Part shown: in pieces, positions 11,938 through 25,783 of the stretch
Layout: each line of letters opens with the position of its first letter
Numbering within the stretch: position 1 is the stretch's first letter
NCBI GenBank assembly: GCA_932294295.1
Contig: OW028580.1
Coordinates: 8,833,374 to 8,897,373 of the forward strand
Origin: Alitta virens
Taxonomy: Eukaryota > Annelida > Polychaeta > Phyllodocida > Nereididae
Direction: 5' to 3'
DNA length: 64,000 nt
The notes under the pieces: generated by a model
Told to the model about the DNA's origin: nothing
What the model saw: only the letters and a program-made list of their open reading frames with translations
Databases searched by the model: none
Program-made: the position numbers and the translations under genes

Positions 11938-12699
11938 ATTGAGTTTGAAAATTCTGAGATGATCGATCACTGAGTTTGACTATTCTGATTTGGTCAAACA
12001 TTTAGTATGACCATTCTGAGCTAATCAAACATTGAGTCCAACCATTTTGGTTTGATTAAAAATTGAGTTTGACAATTCTGAAATGTTCGATCATTGAGTT
12101 TGACTATTCTGATTTGGTCAAACATTTAGTATGACCATTCTGAGCTAATCAAACATTGAGTCCAACCATTTTGGTTTGATTGAAAATTGAGTTTGACAAT
12201 TCTGAAAAGTTTGATCATTGAGTTTGACTATTCTGATTTGGTCAAACATTTAGTATGACCAATCTGAGCTAATCAAACATTGAGTCCCACCATTTTGATT
12301 TTATTGAACACTGAGTTTGACAATTCTGAAATGATCGATCATTGAGTTTGACTATTCTGAGTTGATCAAACATTCAGTATGACCTTTCTGATCTAATCAA
12401 ACATTGAGTCCAACCATTTTGGTTTGAATGAAAATTGAGTTTGACAATTCTGAAATGTTCGATCATTGAGTTTGACAATTCTGAGATGATCGATCATTGA
12501 GTCTGACTATTCTGAGTTCATCAGACATTCTGTTTGACCAATCTGAGTTAATCAAACATTCAGTCCAACCATTTTGGTTTGATTGAAAATTGAGTTTGAC
12601 AATTCTGAAATGTTCGATCATTGAGTTTGACTATTCTGATTTGGTCAAACATTCAGTATGACCATTCTGAATTAATCAAACATTGAGTCCAACCATTTT

Positions 12700-14560
12700 G
12701 GCTTGATTGAAAATTGAGTTTGACAATTCTGAAATGTTCGATCATTGAGTTTGACTATTCTGAGTTGATCAAACATTCAGTATGACCATTCTGAGCTAAT
12801 CAAACATTGAGTCCCACCATTTTGATTTTATTGAACACTGAGTTTGAAAATTCTGAAATGTTCGATCATTGAGTTTGACTATTCTGAGTTGATCAAACAT
12901 TCAGTATGACCATTCTGAATTAATCAAACATTGAGTCCAACCATTTTGGTTTGAATGAAAATTGAGTTTGACAATTCTGAAATGTCCGATCATTGAGTTT
13001 GACAATTCTGAGATGATCGATCATTGAGTCTGACTATTCTGAGTTGATCAAACATTCAGTATGACCATTCTGAGATAATCATACATTGAGTCCAACCATT
13101 TTGGTTTGATTAAAAATTGAGTTTGACAATTCTGAAATGCTCGATCATTGAGTTTGACCATTCTGAGCTAATCAAACATTGAGTCCAACCATTTTGGTTT
13201 GATTGAAAATTGAGTTTGACAATTCTGAAAAGTTCGATCAATGAGTTTGACTATTCTGATTTGGTCAAACATTTAGTATGACCATTCTGAGCTAATCAAA
13301 CATTGAGTCCAACCATTTTGATTTGAATGTACACTGACTTTGACAATTCTGAAATGATCGATTATTGAGTTTGACAATTCTGAGATGATCGATCATTGAG
13401 TTTGACTATTCTGAGTTGATCAAACATTCAGTATAACCATTCTGAGCTGATCAAACATTCTGTATGACCATTCTGAGTTAATCAAACATTGAGTCCCACC
13501 ATTTTGGTTTCAAAGAAAATTGAGTTTGACAATTCTGAAATGTTCGATCATAGAGTTTGACAAATCTGAGATGATCGATCATTGAGTCTGACTATTCTGA
13601 GTTGATCAAACATTCAGTATGACCATTCTGAATTAATCAAACATTGAGTCCAACCATTTTGGTTTGAATGAAAATTGAGTTTGACAATTCTGAAATGTTC
13701 GATCATTGAGTTTGACTATTCTGAGTTGATCAAACATTCAGTATGACCATTCTGAATTAATCAAACATTGAGGCCAACCATTCTGACCTGAATAATCGAT
13801 CATTGAGTTTGAAAATTCTGAGATGATCGATCACTGAGTTTGACTATTCTGATTTGGTCAAACATTTAGTATGACCATTCTGAGCTAATCAAACATTGAG
13901 TCCAACCATTTTGGTTTGATTAAAAATTGAGTTTGACAATTCTGAAATGTTCGATCATTGAGTTTGACTATTCTGATTTGGTCAAACATTTAGTATGACC
14001 ATTCTGAGCTAATCAAACATTGAGTCCAACCATTTTGGTTTGATTGAAAATTGAGTTTGACAATTCTGAAAAGTTTGATCATTGAGTTTGACTATTCTGA
14101 TTTGGTCAAACATTTAGTATGACCAATCTGAGCTAATCAAACATTGAGTCCCACCATTTTGATTTTATTGAACACTGAGTTTGACAATTCTGAAATGATC
14201 GATCATTGAGTTTGACTATTCTGAGTTGATCAAACATTCAGTATGACCTTTCTGATCTAATCAAACATTGAGTCCAACCATTTTGGTTTGAATGAAAATT
14301 GAGTTTGACAATTCTGAAATGTTCGATCATTGAGTTTGACAATTCTGAGATGATCGATCATTGAGTCTGACTATTCTGAGTTCATCAGACATTCCGTTTG
14401 ACCAATCTGAGTTAATCAAACATTCAGTCCAACCATTTTGGTTTGATTGAAAATTGAGTTTGACAATTCTGAAATGTTCGATCATTGAGTTTGACTATTC
14501 TGATTTGGTCAAACATTCAGTATGACCATTCTGAATTAATCAAACATTGAGTCCAACCAT
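12700..14560 (+). repeat. About 2.0-kb HOR, second copy (1,864-bp form)
   Basis: Tandem partner of the preceding block, lacking the 155-bp cassette. It carries a 35-bp monomer at 13767-13801. From 13927 on it also corresponds to the start of the window (offset 13,926), so this region lies where two duplication relationships overlap. Differences from the first copy include CAGACATTCCG at about 14386 against CAGACATTCTG at about 12522, a CpG-to-TpG type change. Confidence 0.8.
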
Positions 14561-17500
14561 TTTGGTTTGAATGAAAATTGAGTTTGACAATTCTGAAATG
14601 TTCGATCATTGAGTTTGACAATTCTGAAATGTTCGATCATTGAGTTTGACTATTCTGATTTGGTCAAACATTTAGTATGACCATTTTGAGCTAATCAAAC
14701 ATTGAGTCCAACCATTTTGGTTTGAATGAAAATTGAGTTTGACAATTCTGAAATGTTCGATCATTGTGTTTGATAATTCTGAGATGATCGATCATTGAGT
14801 CTGACTATTCTGAGTTCATCAAACATTCAGTATGACCATTCTGAGATAATCAAACATTGAGTCCAACCATTTTAGTTTGAATGAAAATTGAGTTTGACAA
14901 TTCTGAAATGTTCGATCATTGAGTTTGACTATTCTGAATTGATCAAACATTCAGTATGACCATTCTGAATTAATCAAACATTGAGTCCAACCATTTTGGT
15001 TTGAATGAAAATTGAGTTTGACAATTCTGAAATGTTCGATCATTGAGTTTGACAATTCTGAGATGATTGATCATTGACTCTGACTATTCTGAGTTGATCA
15101 GACATTCTCTTTGACCAATCTGAGTTAATCAAACATTAAGTAAAACCATTTTGGTTTGATTGAAAATTGAGTTTGACAATTCTGAAATGTTCGATCATTG
15201 AGTTTGACTATTCTGATTTGGTCAAACATTCAGTATGATCATTCTGAATTAATCAAACATTGAGTCCAACCATTTTGGTTTGAATGAAAATTGAGTTTGA
15301 CAATTCTGAAATGTTCGATCATTGAGTTTGACAATTCTGAAAAGTTCGATCATTGCGTTTGAGTATTCTGATTTGGTCAAACATTTAGTATGACCATTCT
15401 GAGCTAATCAAACATTGAGTCCAACCATTTTGGTTTGATTGAAAATTGAGTTTGACAATTCTGAAAAGTTCGATCATTGAGTTTGACTATTCTGATTTGG
15501 TCAAACATTTAGTATGACCAATCTGAGCTAATCAAACATTGAGTCCCACCATTTTGATTTTATTGAACACTGAGTTTGACAATTCTGAAATGATCGATCA
15601 TTGAGTTTGACTATTCTGAGTTGATCAAACATTCAGTATGACCTTTCTGATCTAATCAAACATTGAGTCCAACCATTTTGGTTTGAATGAAAATTGAGTT
15701 TGACAATTCTGAAATGTTCGATCATTGAGTTTGACAATTCTGAGATGATCGATCATTGAGTCTGACTATTCTGAGTTCATCAGACATTCCGTTTGACCAA
15801 TCTGAGTTAATCAAACATTCAGTCCAACCATTTTGGTTTGATTGAAAATTGAGTTTGACAATTCTGAAATGTTCGATCATTGAGTTTGACTATTCTGATT
15901 TGGTCAAACATTTAGTATGACCATTCTGAGCTAATCAAACATTGAGTCCAACCATTTTGATTTGAATGTACACTGACTTTGACAATTCTGAAATGATCGA
16001 TTATTGAGCTTGACAATTCTGAGATGATCGATCATTGAGTTTGACTATTCTGAGTTGATCAAACATTCAGTATAACCATTCTGAGTTGATCAAACATTCT
16101 GTATGACCATTCTGAGTTAATCAAACATTGAGTCCCACCATTTTGGTTTGAATGAAAATTGAGTTTGACAATTCTGAAATGTTCGATCATAGAGTTTGAC
16201 AAATCTGAGATGATCGATCATTGAGTCTGACTATTCTGAGTTGATCAAACATTCAGTATGACCATTCTGAATTAATCAAACATTGAGTCCAACCATTTTT
16301 GTTTGAATGAAAATTGAGTTTGACAATTCTGAAATGTTCGATCATTGAGTTTGACTATTCTGAGTTGATCAAACATTCAGTATGACCATTCTGAATTAAT
16401 CAAACATTGAGTCCAACCATTTTGGTTTGAATGAAAATTGAGTTTGACAATTCTGAAATGTTCGATCATTGAGTTTGACAATTCTGAGATGATCGATCAT
16501 TGAGTCTGACTATTCTGAGTTGAGCAAACATTCAGTATGACCATTCTGAGATAATCATACATTGAGTCCAACCATTTTGGTTTGATTAAAAATTGAGTTT
16601 GACAATTCTGAAATGTTCGATCATTGAGTTTGACTATTCTGATTTGGTCAAACATTTAGTATGACCATTCTGAGCTAATCAAACATTGAGTCCAACCATT
16701 TTGGTTTGATTGAAAATTGAGTTTGACAATTCTGAAAAGTTCGATCATTGAGTTTGACTATTCTGATTTGGTCAAACATTTAGTATGACCATTCTGAGCT
16801 AATCAAACATTGAGTCCCACCATTTTGATTTTATTGAACACTGAGTTTGACAATTCTGAAATGATCGATCATTGAGTTTGACTATTCTGAGTTGATCAAA
16901 CATTCAGTATGACCATTCTGAGATGATAAAACATTGAGTCCAACCATTTTGGTTTGAATGAAAATTGAGTTTGACAATTCTGAAATGTTCGGTCATTGTG
17001 TTTGACAATTCTGAGATGATCGATCATTGAGTCTGACTATTCTGAGTTCATCAAACATTCAGTATGACCATTCTGAGATGATAAAACATTGAGTCCAACC
17101 ATTTTGGTTTGAATGAAAATTGAGTTTGACAATTCTGAAATGTTCGATCATTGAGTTTGACAATTCTGAGATGATCGATCATTGAGTCTGACTATTCTGA
17201 GTTGATCAGACATTCCGTTTGACCAATCTGAGTTAATCAAACATTCAGTCCAACCATTTTGGTTTGATTGAAAATTGAGTTTGACAATTCTGAAATGTTC
17301 GATCATTGAGTTTGACTATTCTGATTTGGTCAAACATTCAGTATAACCATTCTGAATTAATCAAACATTGAGTCCAACCATTTTGGTTTGAATGAAAATT
17401 GAGTTTGACAATTCTGAAATGTTCGATCATTGAGTTTGACAATTCTGAGATGATCGATCATTGAGTCTGACTATTCTGAGTTCATCAAACATTCAGTATG

Positions 17501-17850
17501 ACCATTCTGAGATAATCAAACAATGAGTCCAACGATTTTGGTTTGAATGAAAATTGAGTTTGACAATTCTGAAATGTTCGATCATTGAGTTTGACTATTC
17601 TGAGTTGATCAAACATTCAGTATGACCATTCTGAATTAATCAAACATTGAGTCCAACCATTTTGGTTTGAATGAAAATTGAGTTTGACAATTCTGAAATG
17701 TTCGATCATTGAGTTTGACAATTCTGAGATGATTGATCATTGACTCTGACTATTCTGAGCTGATCAGACATTCTGTTTGACCAATCTGAGTTAATCAAAC
17801 ATTCAGTCCAACCATTTTGGTTTGATTGAAAATTGAGTTTGACAATTCTG
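13927..17850 (+). repeat. Near-copy of the window start (1-3.8 kb)
   Basis: Aligned at offset 13,926 to about 16.68 kb and at 14,050 beyond, the 124-bp step being one extra cassette. Shared rare variants: ATTGCGTTTGAG (1430/15356), AGCTTGAC (2081/16007), GGTCATTGTG (2941/16991) and CCAACGATTTTGG (about 3479/17529). The match decays near 17.85 kb, where this copy has TTTGGTCAAACATTCAG and the first has GAGTTGATCAAAC. The part from 15.8 kb also matches 8.3 kb onward, so its parentage is mosaic. Confidence 0.78.
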
Positions 17851-19369
17851 AAATGTTCGATCATTGAGTTTGACTATTCTGATTTGGTCAAACATTCAGT
17901 ATGATCATTCTGAATTAATCAAACATTGAGTCCAACCATTTTGGTTTGAATGAAAATTGAGTTTGACAATTCTGAAATGTTCGATCATTGAGTTTGACAA
18001 TTCTGAAAAGTTTGATCATTGAGTTTGAGTATTCTGATTTGGTCTAACATTTAGTATGACCATTCTGAGCTAATCAAACATTGAGTCCAACCATTTTGGT
18101 TTGAATGAAAATTGAGTTTGACAATTCTGAAATGTTCGATCATTGAGTTTGACTAGTCTGAGTTGATCAAACATTCAGTATGACCATTCTGAATTAATCA
18201 AACACTGAGTCCAACCATTTTGGTTTGATTGAAAATTGAGTTTGACAATTCTGAAATGTTCGATCATTGAGTTTGACTATTCTGAGTTGATCAAACATTC
18301 AGTATGACCATTCTGAGCTAATCAAACATTGAGTCCCACCATTTTGATTTTATTGAACACTGAGTTTGAAAATTCTGAAATGTTCGATCATTGAGTTTGA
18401 CTATTCTGAGTTGATCAAACATTCAGTATGACCATTCTGAATTAATCAAACATTGAGTCCAACCATTTTGGTTTGAATGAAAATTGAGTTTGACAATTCT
18501 GAAATGTCCGATCATTGAGTTTGACAATTCTGAGATGATCGATCATTGAGTCTGACTATTCTGAGTTGATCAAACATTCAGTATGACCATTCTGAGATAA
18601 TCATACATTGAGTCCAACCATTTTGGTTTGATTAAAAATTGAGTTTGACAATTCTGAAATGCTCGATCATTGAGTTTGACCATTCTGAGCTAATCAAACA
18701 TTGAGTCCAACCATTTTGGTTTGATTGAAAATTGAGTTTGACAATTCTGAAAAGTTCGATCAATGAGTTTGACTATTCTGATTTGGTCAAACATTTAGTA
18801 TGACCATTCTGAGCTAATCAAACATTGAGTCCAACCATTTTGATTTGAATGTACACTGACTTTGACAATTCTGAAATGATCGATTATTGAGTTTGACAAT
18901 TCTGAGATGATCGATCATTGAGTTTGACTATTCTGAGTTGATCAAACATTCAGTATAACCATTCTGAGTTGATCAAACATTCTGTATGACCATTCTGAGT
19001 TAATCAAACATTGAGTCCCACCATTTTGGTTTCAAAGAAAATTGAGTTTGACAATTCTGAAATGTTCGATCATAGAGTTTGACAAATCTGAGATGATCGA
19101 TCATTGAGTCTGACTATTCTGAGTTGATCAAACATTCAGTATGACCATTTTGAATTAATCAAACATTGAGTCCAACCATTTTGGTTTGAATGAAAATTGA
19201 GTTTGACAATTCTGAAATGTTCGATCATTGAGTTTGACTATTCTGAGTTGATCAAACATTCAGTATGACCATTCTGAATTAATCAAACATTGAGGCCAAC
19301 CATTCTGACCTGAATAATCGATCATTGAGTTTGAAAATTCTGAGATGATCGATCACTGAGTTTGACTAT

Positions 19370-19725
19370 TCTGATTTGGTGAAACATTTAGTATGACCAT
19401 TCTGAGCTAATCAAACATTGAGTCCAACCATTTTGATTTGAATGAACACTGAGTTTCACAATTCTGAGATGATCGATCATTGAGTTTGACTATTCTGAGG
19501 TGATCAAACATTTAGTAAAACCATTCTGAGCTAATCAAACATTCATTCCAACCATTCTGACTTGAATAATCGATCATTGAGTTTGACAATTCTGAGATGA
19601 TCGATCATTAAGTTTGACTATTCTGAATTGATCAAACATTGAGTCCAGCCATTCTGAGCTAATCAAACACTGATTCCTACCATTCTGATTTGAATGAACA
19701 CTGAGTTTGATAATTCTGAAATGAT
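19370..19725 (+). repeat. Divergent-monomer island
   Basis: This short run holds monomers unlike the rest: GGTGATCAAAC back halves, ATTTAGTAAAACC, a 35-bp monomer beginning ATTCATTCC (19541-19575), ATTAAGTTTGAC, GAGTCCAGCCATTC and ACTGATTCCTACC. Copies sit at 35.92-36.28 kb (offset 16,551) and 37.53-37.89 kb (a further 1,616). Its unusual monomers suggest an older or less homogenised fragment carried along inside newer duplications; that is inference. Confidence 0.75.
19541..19575 (+). repeat. 35-bp variant monomer, ATTCATTCC class (three copies)
   Basis: Begins ATTCATTCCAACC and ends CTTGAATAATCGATC. Copies are at 36092-36126 and 37708-37742. The ending TGAATAATCGATC is shared with the GAGGCC class, so the two 35-bp classes probably descend from one 4-bp insertion that later spread; that is inference. 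Confidence 0.88.
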
Positions 19726-20226
19726 CGATCATTGAGTTTGACAATTCTGAAATGTTCGATCATTGAGTTTGACTATTCTGAGTTGATCAAACATTCAGTA
19801 TGACCATTCTGAATTAATCAAACATTGAGTCCAACCATTTTGGTTTGAAAGAAAATTCAGTTTGACAATTCTGAAATGTTCGATCATTGAGTTTGACAAT
19901 TCTGAAAAGTTCGATCATTGAGTTTGACTATTCTGATTTGGTCAAACATTTAGTATGACCATTCTGAGCTAATCAAACATTGAGTCCAACCATTTTGATT
20001 TGAATGTACACTGACTTTGACAATTCTGAAATGATCGATTATTGAGTTTCACAATTCTGAGATGATCGATCATTGAGTTTGACTATTCTGAGTTGATCAA
20101 ACATTCAGTATAACCATTCTGAGTTGATCAAACATTCTGTATTACCATTCTGAGTAAATCAAACATTGAGTCCCACCATTTTGGTTTGAATGACAATTGA
20201 GTTTGACAATTCTGAAATGTTCGATC

Positions 20227-20257
20227 ATAGAGTTTGACAATTCTGAGATGATCGATC
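20227..20257 (+). repeat. Hybrid monomer at the 10,339-bp tandem-duplication junction
   Basis: The front reads ATAGAGTTTGAC, as in the monomer at 36778, which continues CAAATCTGAG. The back reads AATTCTGAGATGATC, as in the monomer at 9888, which begins ATTGAG. The monomer therefore joins the right end of the 10,339-bp segment to its left start, as expected for unequal exchange within aligned monomers. Offsets 20227-9888 = 10,339 and 36778-20227 = 16,551 support this. Confidence 0.82.
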
Positions 20258-22024
20258 ATCGAGTCTGACTATTCTGAGTTCATCAAACATTCAGTATGAC
20301 CATTCTGAGATAATCAAACATTGAGTCCAACGATTTTGGTTTGAATGAAAATTGAGTTTGACAATTCTGAAATGTTCGATCATTGAGTTTGACTATTCTG
20401 AGTTGATCAAACATTCAGTATGACCATTCTGAATTAATCAAACATTGAGTCCAACCATTTTGGTTTGAATGAAAATTGAGTTTGACAATTCTGAAATGTT
20501 CGATCATTGAGTTTGACAATTCTGAGATGATTGATCATTGACTCTGACTATTCTGAGCTGATCAGACATTCTGTTTGACCAATCTGAGTTAATCAAACAT
20601 TCAGTCCAACCATTTTGGTTTGATTGAAAATTGAGTTTGACAATTCTGAAATGTTCGATCATTGAGTTTGACTATTCTGATTTGGTCAAACATTCAGTAT
20701 GATCATTCTGAATTAATCAAACATTGAGTCCAACCATTTTGGTTTGAATGAAAATTGAGTTTGACAATTCTGAAATGTTCGATCATTGAGTTTGACAATT
20801 CTGAAAAGTTTGATCATTGAGTTTGAGTATTCTGATTTGGTCTAACATTTAGTATGACCATTCTGAGCTAATCAAACATTGAGTCCAACCATTTTGGTTT
20901 GAATGAAAATTGAGTTTGACAATTCTGAAATGTTCGAACATTGAGTTTGACTAGTCTGAGTTGATCAAACATTCAGTATGACCATTCTGAATTAATCAAA
21001 CATTGAGTCCAACCATTTTGGTTAGATTGAAAATTGAGTTTGACAATTCTGAAATGTTCGATCATTGAGTTTGACTATTCTGAGTTGATCAAACATTCAG
21101 TATGACCATTCTGAGCTAATCAAACATTGAGTCCCACCATTTTGATTTTATTGAACACTGAGTTTGAAAATTCTGAAATGTTCGATCATTGAGTTTGACT
21201 ATTCTGAGTTGATCAAACATTCAGTATGACCATTCTGAATTAATCAAACATTGAGTCCAACCATTTTGGTTTGAATGAAAATTGAGTTTGACAATTCTGA
21301 AATGTCCGATCATTGAGTTTGACAATTCTGAGATGATCGATCATTGAGTCTGACTATTCTGAGTTGATCAAACATTCAGTATGACCATTCTGAGATAATC
21401 ATACATTGAGTCCAACCATTTTGGTTTGATTAAAAATTGAGTTTGACAATTCTGAAATGCTCGATCATTGAGTTTGACCATTCTGAGCTAATCAAACATT
21501 GAGTCCAACCATTTTGGTTTGATTGAAAATTGAGTTTGACAATTCTGAAAAGTTCGATCAATGAGTTTGACTATTCTGATTTGGTCAAACATTTAGTATG
21601 ACCATTCTGAGCTAATCAAACATTGAGTCCAACCATTTTGATTTGAATGTACACTGACTTTGACAATTCTGAAATGATCGATTATTGAGTTTGACAATTC
21701 TGAGATGATCGATCATTGAGTTTGACTATTCTGAGTTGATCAAACATTCAGTATAACCATTCTGAGCTGATCAAACATTCTGTATGACCATTCTGAGTTA
21801 ATCAAACATTGAGTCCCACCATTTTGGTTTCAAAGAAAATTGAGTTTGACAATTCTGAAATGTTCGATCATAGAGTTTGACAAATCTGAGATGATCGATC
21901 ATTGAGTCTGACTATTCTGAGTTGATCAAACATTCAGTATGACCATTTTGAATTAATCAAACATTGAGTCCAACCATTTTGGTTTGAATGAAAATTGAGT
22001 TTGACAATTCTGAAATGTTCGATC

Positions 22025-22179
22025 ATTGAGTTTGACTATTCTGAGATGATCGATCATTGAGTCTGACTATTCTGAGTTGATCAAACATTCAGTATGACCA
22101 TTCTGAATTAATCAAACATTGAGTCCAACCATTTTGGTTTGAATGAAAATTGAGTTTGACAATTCTGAAATGTTCGATC
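22025..22179 (+). repeat. 155-bp cassette, copy of 11686-11840
   Basis: The same hybrid b/a' monomer starts this extra cassette as at 11686, exactly 10,339 bp upstream. It shows that the cassette was already present when the 10,339-bp segment duplicated. Confidence 0.76.
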
Positions 22180-24043
22180 ATTGAGTTTGACTATTCTGAG
22201 TTGATCAAACATTCAGTATGACCATTCTGAATTAATCAAACATTGAGGCCAACCATTCTGACCTGAATAATCGATCATTGAGTTTGAAAATTCTGAGATG
22301 ATCGATCACTGAGTTTGACTATTCTGATTTGGTCAAACATTTAGTATGACCATTCTGAGCTAATCAAACATTGAGTCCAACCATTTTGGTTTGATTAAAA
22401 ATTGAGTTTGACAATTCTGAAATGTTCGATCATTGAGTTTGACTATTCTGATTTGGTCAAACATTTAGTATGACCATTCTGAGCTAATCAAACATTGAGT
22501 CCAACCATTTTGGTTTGATTGAAAATTGAGTTTGACAATTCTGAAAAGTTTGATCATTGAGTTTGACTATTCTGATTTGGTCAAACATTTAGTATGACCA
22601 ATCTGAGCTAATCAAACATTGAGTCCCACCATTTTGATTTTATTGAACACTGAGTTTGACAATTCTGAAATGATCGATCATTGAGTTTGACTATTCTGAG
22701 TTGATCAAACATTCAGTATGACCTTTCTGATCTAATCAAACATTGAGTCCAACCATTTTGGTTTGAATGAAAATTGAGTTTGACAATTCTGAAATGTTCG
22801 ATCATTGAGTTTGACAATTCTGAGATGATCGATCATTGAGTCTGACTATTCTGAGTTCATCAGACATTCTGTTTGACCAATCTGAGTTAATCAAACATTC
22901 AGTCCAACCATTTTGGTTTGATTGAAAATTGAGTTTGACAATTCTGAAATGTTCGATCATTGAGTTTGACTATTCTGATTTGGTCAAACATTCAGTATGA
23001 CCATTCTGAATTAATCAAACATTGAGTCCAACCATTTTGGCTTGATTGAAAATTGAGTTTGACAATTCTGAAATGTTCGATCATTGAGTTTGACTATTCT
23101 GAGTTGATCAAACATTCAGTATGACCATTCTGAGCTAATCAAACATTGAGTCCCACCATTTTGATTTTATTGAACACTGAGTTTGAAAATTCTGAAATGT
23201 TCGATCATTGAGTTTGACTATTCTGAGTTGATCAAACATTCAGTATGACCATTCTGAATTAATCAAACATTGAGTCCAACCATTTTGGTTTGAATGAAAA
23301 TTGAGTTTGACAATTCTGAAATGTCCGATCATTGAGTTTGACAATTCTGAGATGATCGATCATTGAGTCTGACTATTCTGAGTTGATCAAACATTCAGTA
23401 TGACCATTCTGAGATAATCATACATTGAGTCCAACCATTTTGGTTTGATTAAAAATTGAGTTTGACAATTCTGAAATGCTCGATCATTGAGTTTGACCAT
23501 TCTGAGCTAATCAAACATTGAGTCCAACCATTTTGGTTTGATTGAAAATTGAGTTTGACAATTCTGAAAAGTTCGATCAATGAGTTTGACTATTCTGATT
23601 TGGTCAAACATTTAGTATGACCATTCTGAGCTAATCAAACATTGAGTCCAACCATTTTGATTTGAATGTACACTGACTTTGACAATTCTGAAATGATCGA
23701 TTATTGAGTTTGACAATTCTGAGATGATCGATCATTGAGTTTGACTATTCTGAGTTGATCAAACATTCAGTATAACCATTCTGAGCTGATCAAACATTCT
23801 GTATGACCATTCTGAGTTAATCAAACATTGAGTCCCACCATTTTGGTTTCAAAGAAAATTGAGTTTGACAATTCTGAAATGTTCGATCATAGAGTTTGAC
23901 AAATCTGAGATGATCGATCATTGAGTCTGACTATTCTGAGTTGATCAAACATTCAGTATGACCATTCTGAATTAATCAAACATTGAGTCCAACCATTTTG
24001 GTTTGAATGAAAATTGAGTTTGACAATTCTGAAATGTTCGATC

Positions 24044-25783
24044 ATTGAGTTTGACTATTCTGAGTTGATCAAACATTCAGTATGACCATTCTGAATTAAT
24101 CAAACATTGAGGCCAACCATTCTGACCTGAATAATCGATCATTGAGTTTGAAAATTCTGAGATGATCGATCACTGAGTTTGACTATTCTGATTTGGTCAA
24201 ACATTTAGTATGACCATTCTGAGCTAATCAAACATTGAGTCCAACCATTTTGGTTTGATTAAAAATTGAGTTTGACAATTCTGAAATGTTCGATCATTGA
24301 GTTTGACTATTCTGATTTGGTCAAACATTTAGTATGACCATTCTGAGCTAATCAAACATTGAGTCCAACCATTTTGGTTTGATTGAAAATTGAGTTTGAC
24401 AATTCTGAAAAGTTTGATCATTGAGTTTGACTATTCTGATTTGGTCAAACATTTAGTATGACCAATCTGAGCTAATCAAACATTGAGTCCCACCATTTTG
24501 ATTTTATTGAACACTGAGTTTGACAATTCTGAAATGATCGATCATTGAGTTTGACTATTCTGAGTTGATCAAACATTCAGTATGACCTTTCTGATCTAAT
24601 CAAACATTGAGTCCAACCATTTTGGTTTGAATGAAAATTGAGTTTGACAATTCTGAAATGTTCGATCATTGAGTTTGACAATTCTGAGATGATCGATCAT
24701 TGAGTCTGACTATTCTGAGTTCATCAGACATTCCGTTTGACCAATCTGAGTTAATCAAACATTCAGTCCAACCATTTTGGTTTGATTGAAAATTGAGTTT
24801 GACAATTCTGAAATGTTCGATCATTGAGTTTGACTATTCTGATTTGGTCAAACATTCAGTATGACCATTCTGAATTAATCAAACATTGAGTCCAACCATT
24901 TTGGTTTGAATGAAAATTGAGTTTGACAATTCTGAAATGTTCGATCATTGAGTTTGACAATTCTGAAATGTTCGATCATTGAGTTTGACTATTCTGATTT
25001 GGTCAAACATTTAGTATGACCATTTTGAGCTAATCAAACATTGAGTCCAACCATTTTGGTTTGAATGAAAATTGAGTTTGACAATTCTGAAATGTTCGAT
25101 CATTGTGTTTGATAATTCTGAGATGATCGATCATTGAGTCTGACTATTCTGAGTTCATCAAACATTCAGTATGACCATTCTGAGATAATCAAACATTGAG
25201 TCCAACCATTTTAGTTTGAATGAAAATTGAGTTTGACAATTCTGAAATGTTCGATCATTGAGTTTGACTATTCTGAATTGATCAAACATTCAGTATGACC
25301 ATTCTGAATTAATCAAACATTGAGTCCAACCATTTTGGTTTGAATGAAAATTGAGTTTGACAATTCTGAAATGTTCGATCATTGAGTTTGACAATTCTGA
25401 GATGATTGATCATTGACTCTGACTATTCTGAGTTGATCAGACATTCTCTTTGACCAATCTGAGTTAATCAAACATTAAGTAAAACCATTTTGGTTTGATT
25501 GAAAATTGAGTTTGACAATTCTGAAATGTTCGATCATTGAGTTTGACTATTCTGATTTGGTCAAACATTCAGTATGATCATTCTGAATTAATCAAACATT
25601 GAGTCCAACCATTTTGGTTTGAATGAAAATTGAGTTTGACAATTCTGAAATGTTCGATCATTGAGTTTGACAATTCTGAAAAGTTCGATCATTGCGTTTG
25701 AGTATTCTGATTTGGTCAAACATTTAGTATGACCATTCTGAGCTAATCAAACATTGAGTCCAACCATTTTGGTTTGATTGAAA
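24044..25783 (+). repeat. 1,740-bp tandem duplication, left copy
   Basis: Begins with the b'-like monomer at 24044-24074 (GACTATTCTGAGTTGATC). The following copy starts in the hybrid monomer 25784-25814. GAGGCC markers are at 24109 and 25849. The length is 56 monomers plus 4, the extra 4 being the 35-bp monomer at 24106-24140. Rows 1,740 bp apart (for example 24121 and 25861) look identical, so divergence is very low. Confidence 0.88.

Larger units (their letters stand above)
10680..12699 (+). repeat. About 2.0-kb HOR, first copy (2,019 bp)
   Basis: Matches the next block at offset 2,019 on its left part (TGAAAATTC at about 10825 and 12844; ATGTCCGATC at about 10963 and 12982) and at 1,864 on its right part (GAGGCC at 11906 and 13770). 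The 155-bp difference is the extra five-monomer cassette at 11686-11840. It ends where the left copy reads GGCTTGATTG (12700) and the right continues GGTTTGAATG. Confidence 0.82.
9888..20226 (+). repeat. 10,339-bp segmental duplication, ancestral (left) copy
   Basis: A segment of 333 monomers plus 16 bp (four 35-bp monomers) whose tandem copy starts in the hybrid monomer 20227-20257. Paired markers at offset 10,339: ATCGAGTCTGAC at 9921 and 20260, GAGGCC at 11906 and 22245, GAGGCC at 13770 and 24109, and GGCTTGATTG at 12702 and 23041. Private variants such as TTCGAACATTGAG followed by GACTAGTCTGAG (about 10.6 kb) recur at 20.93 kb, which argues for a recent event. It contains the 2,019/1,864-bp pair, a near-copy of the window start, and a second 1,860-like unit. 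Confidence 0.88.
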
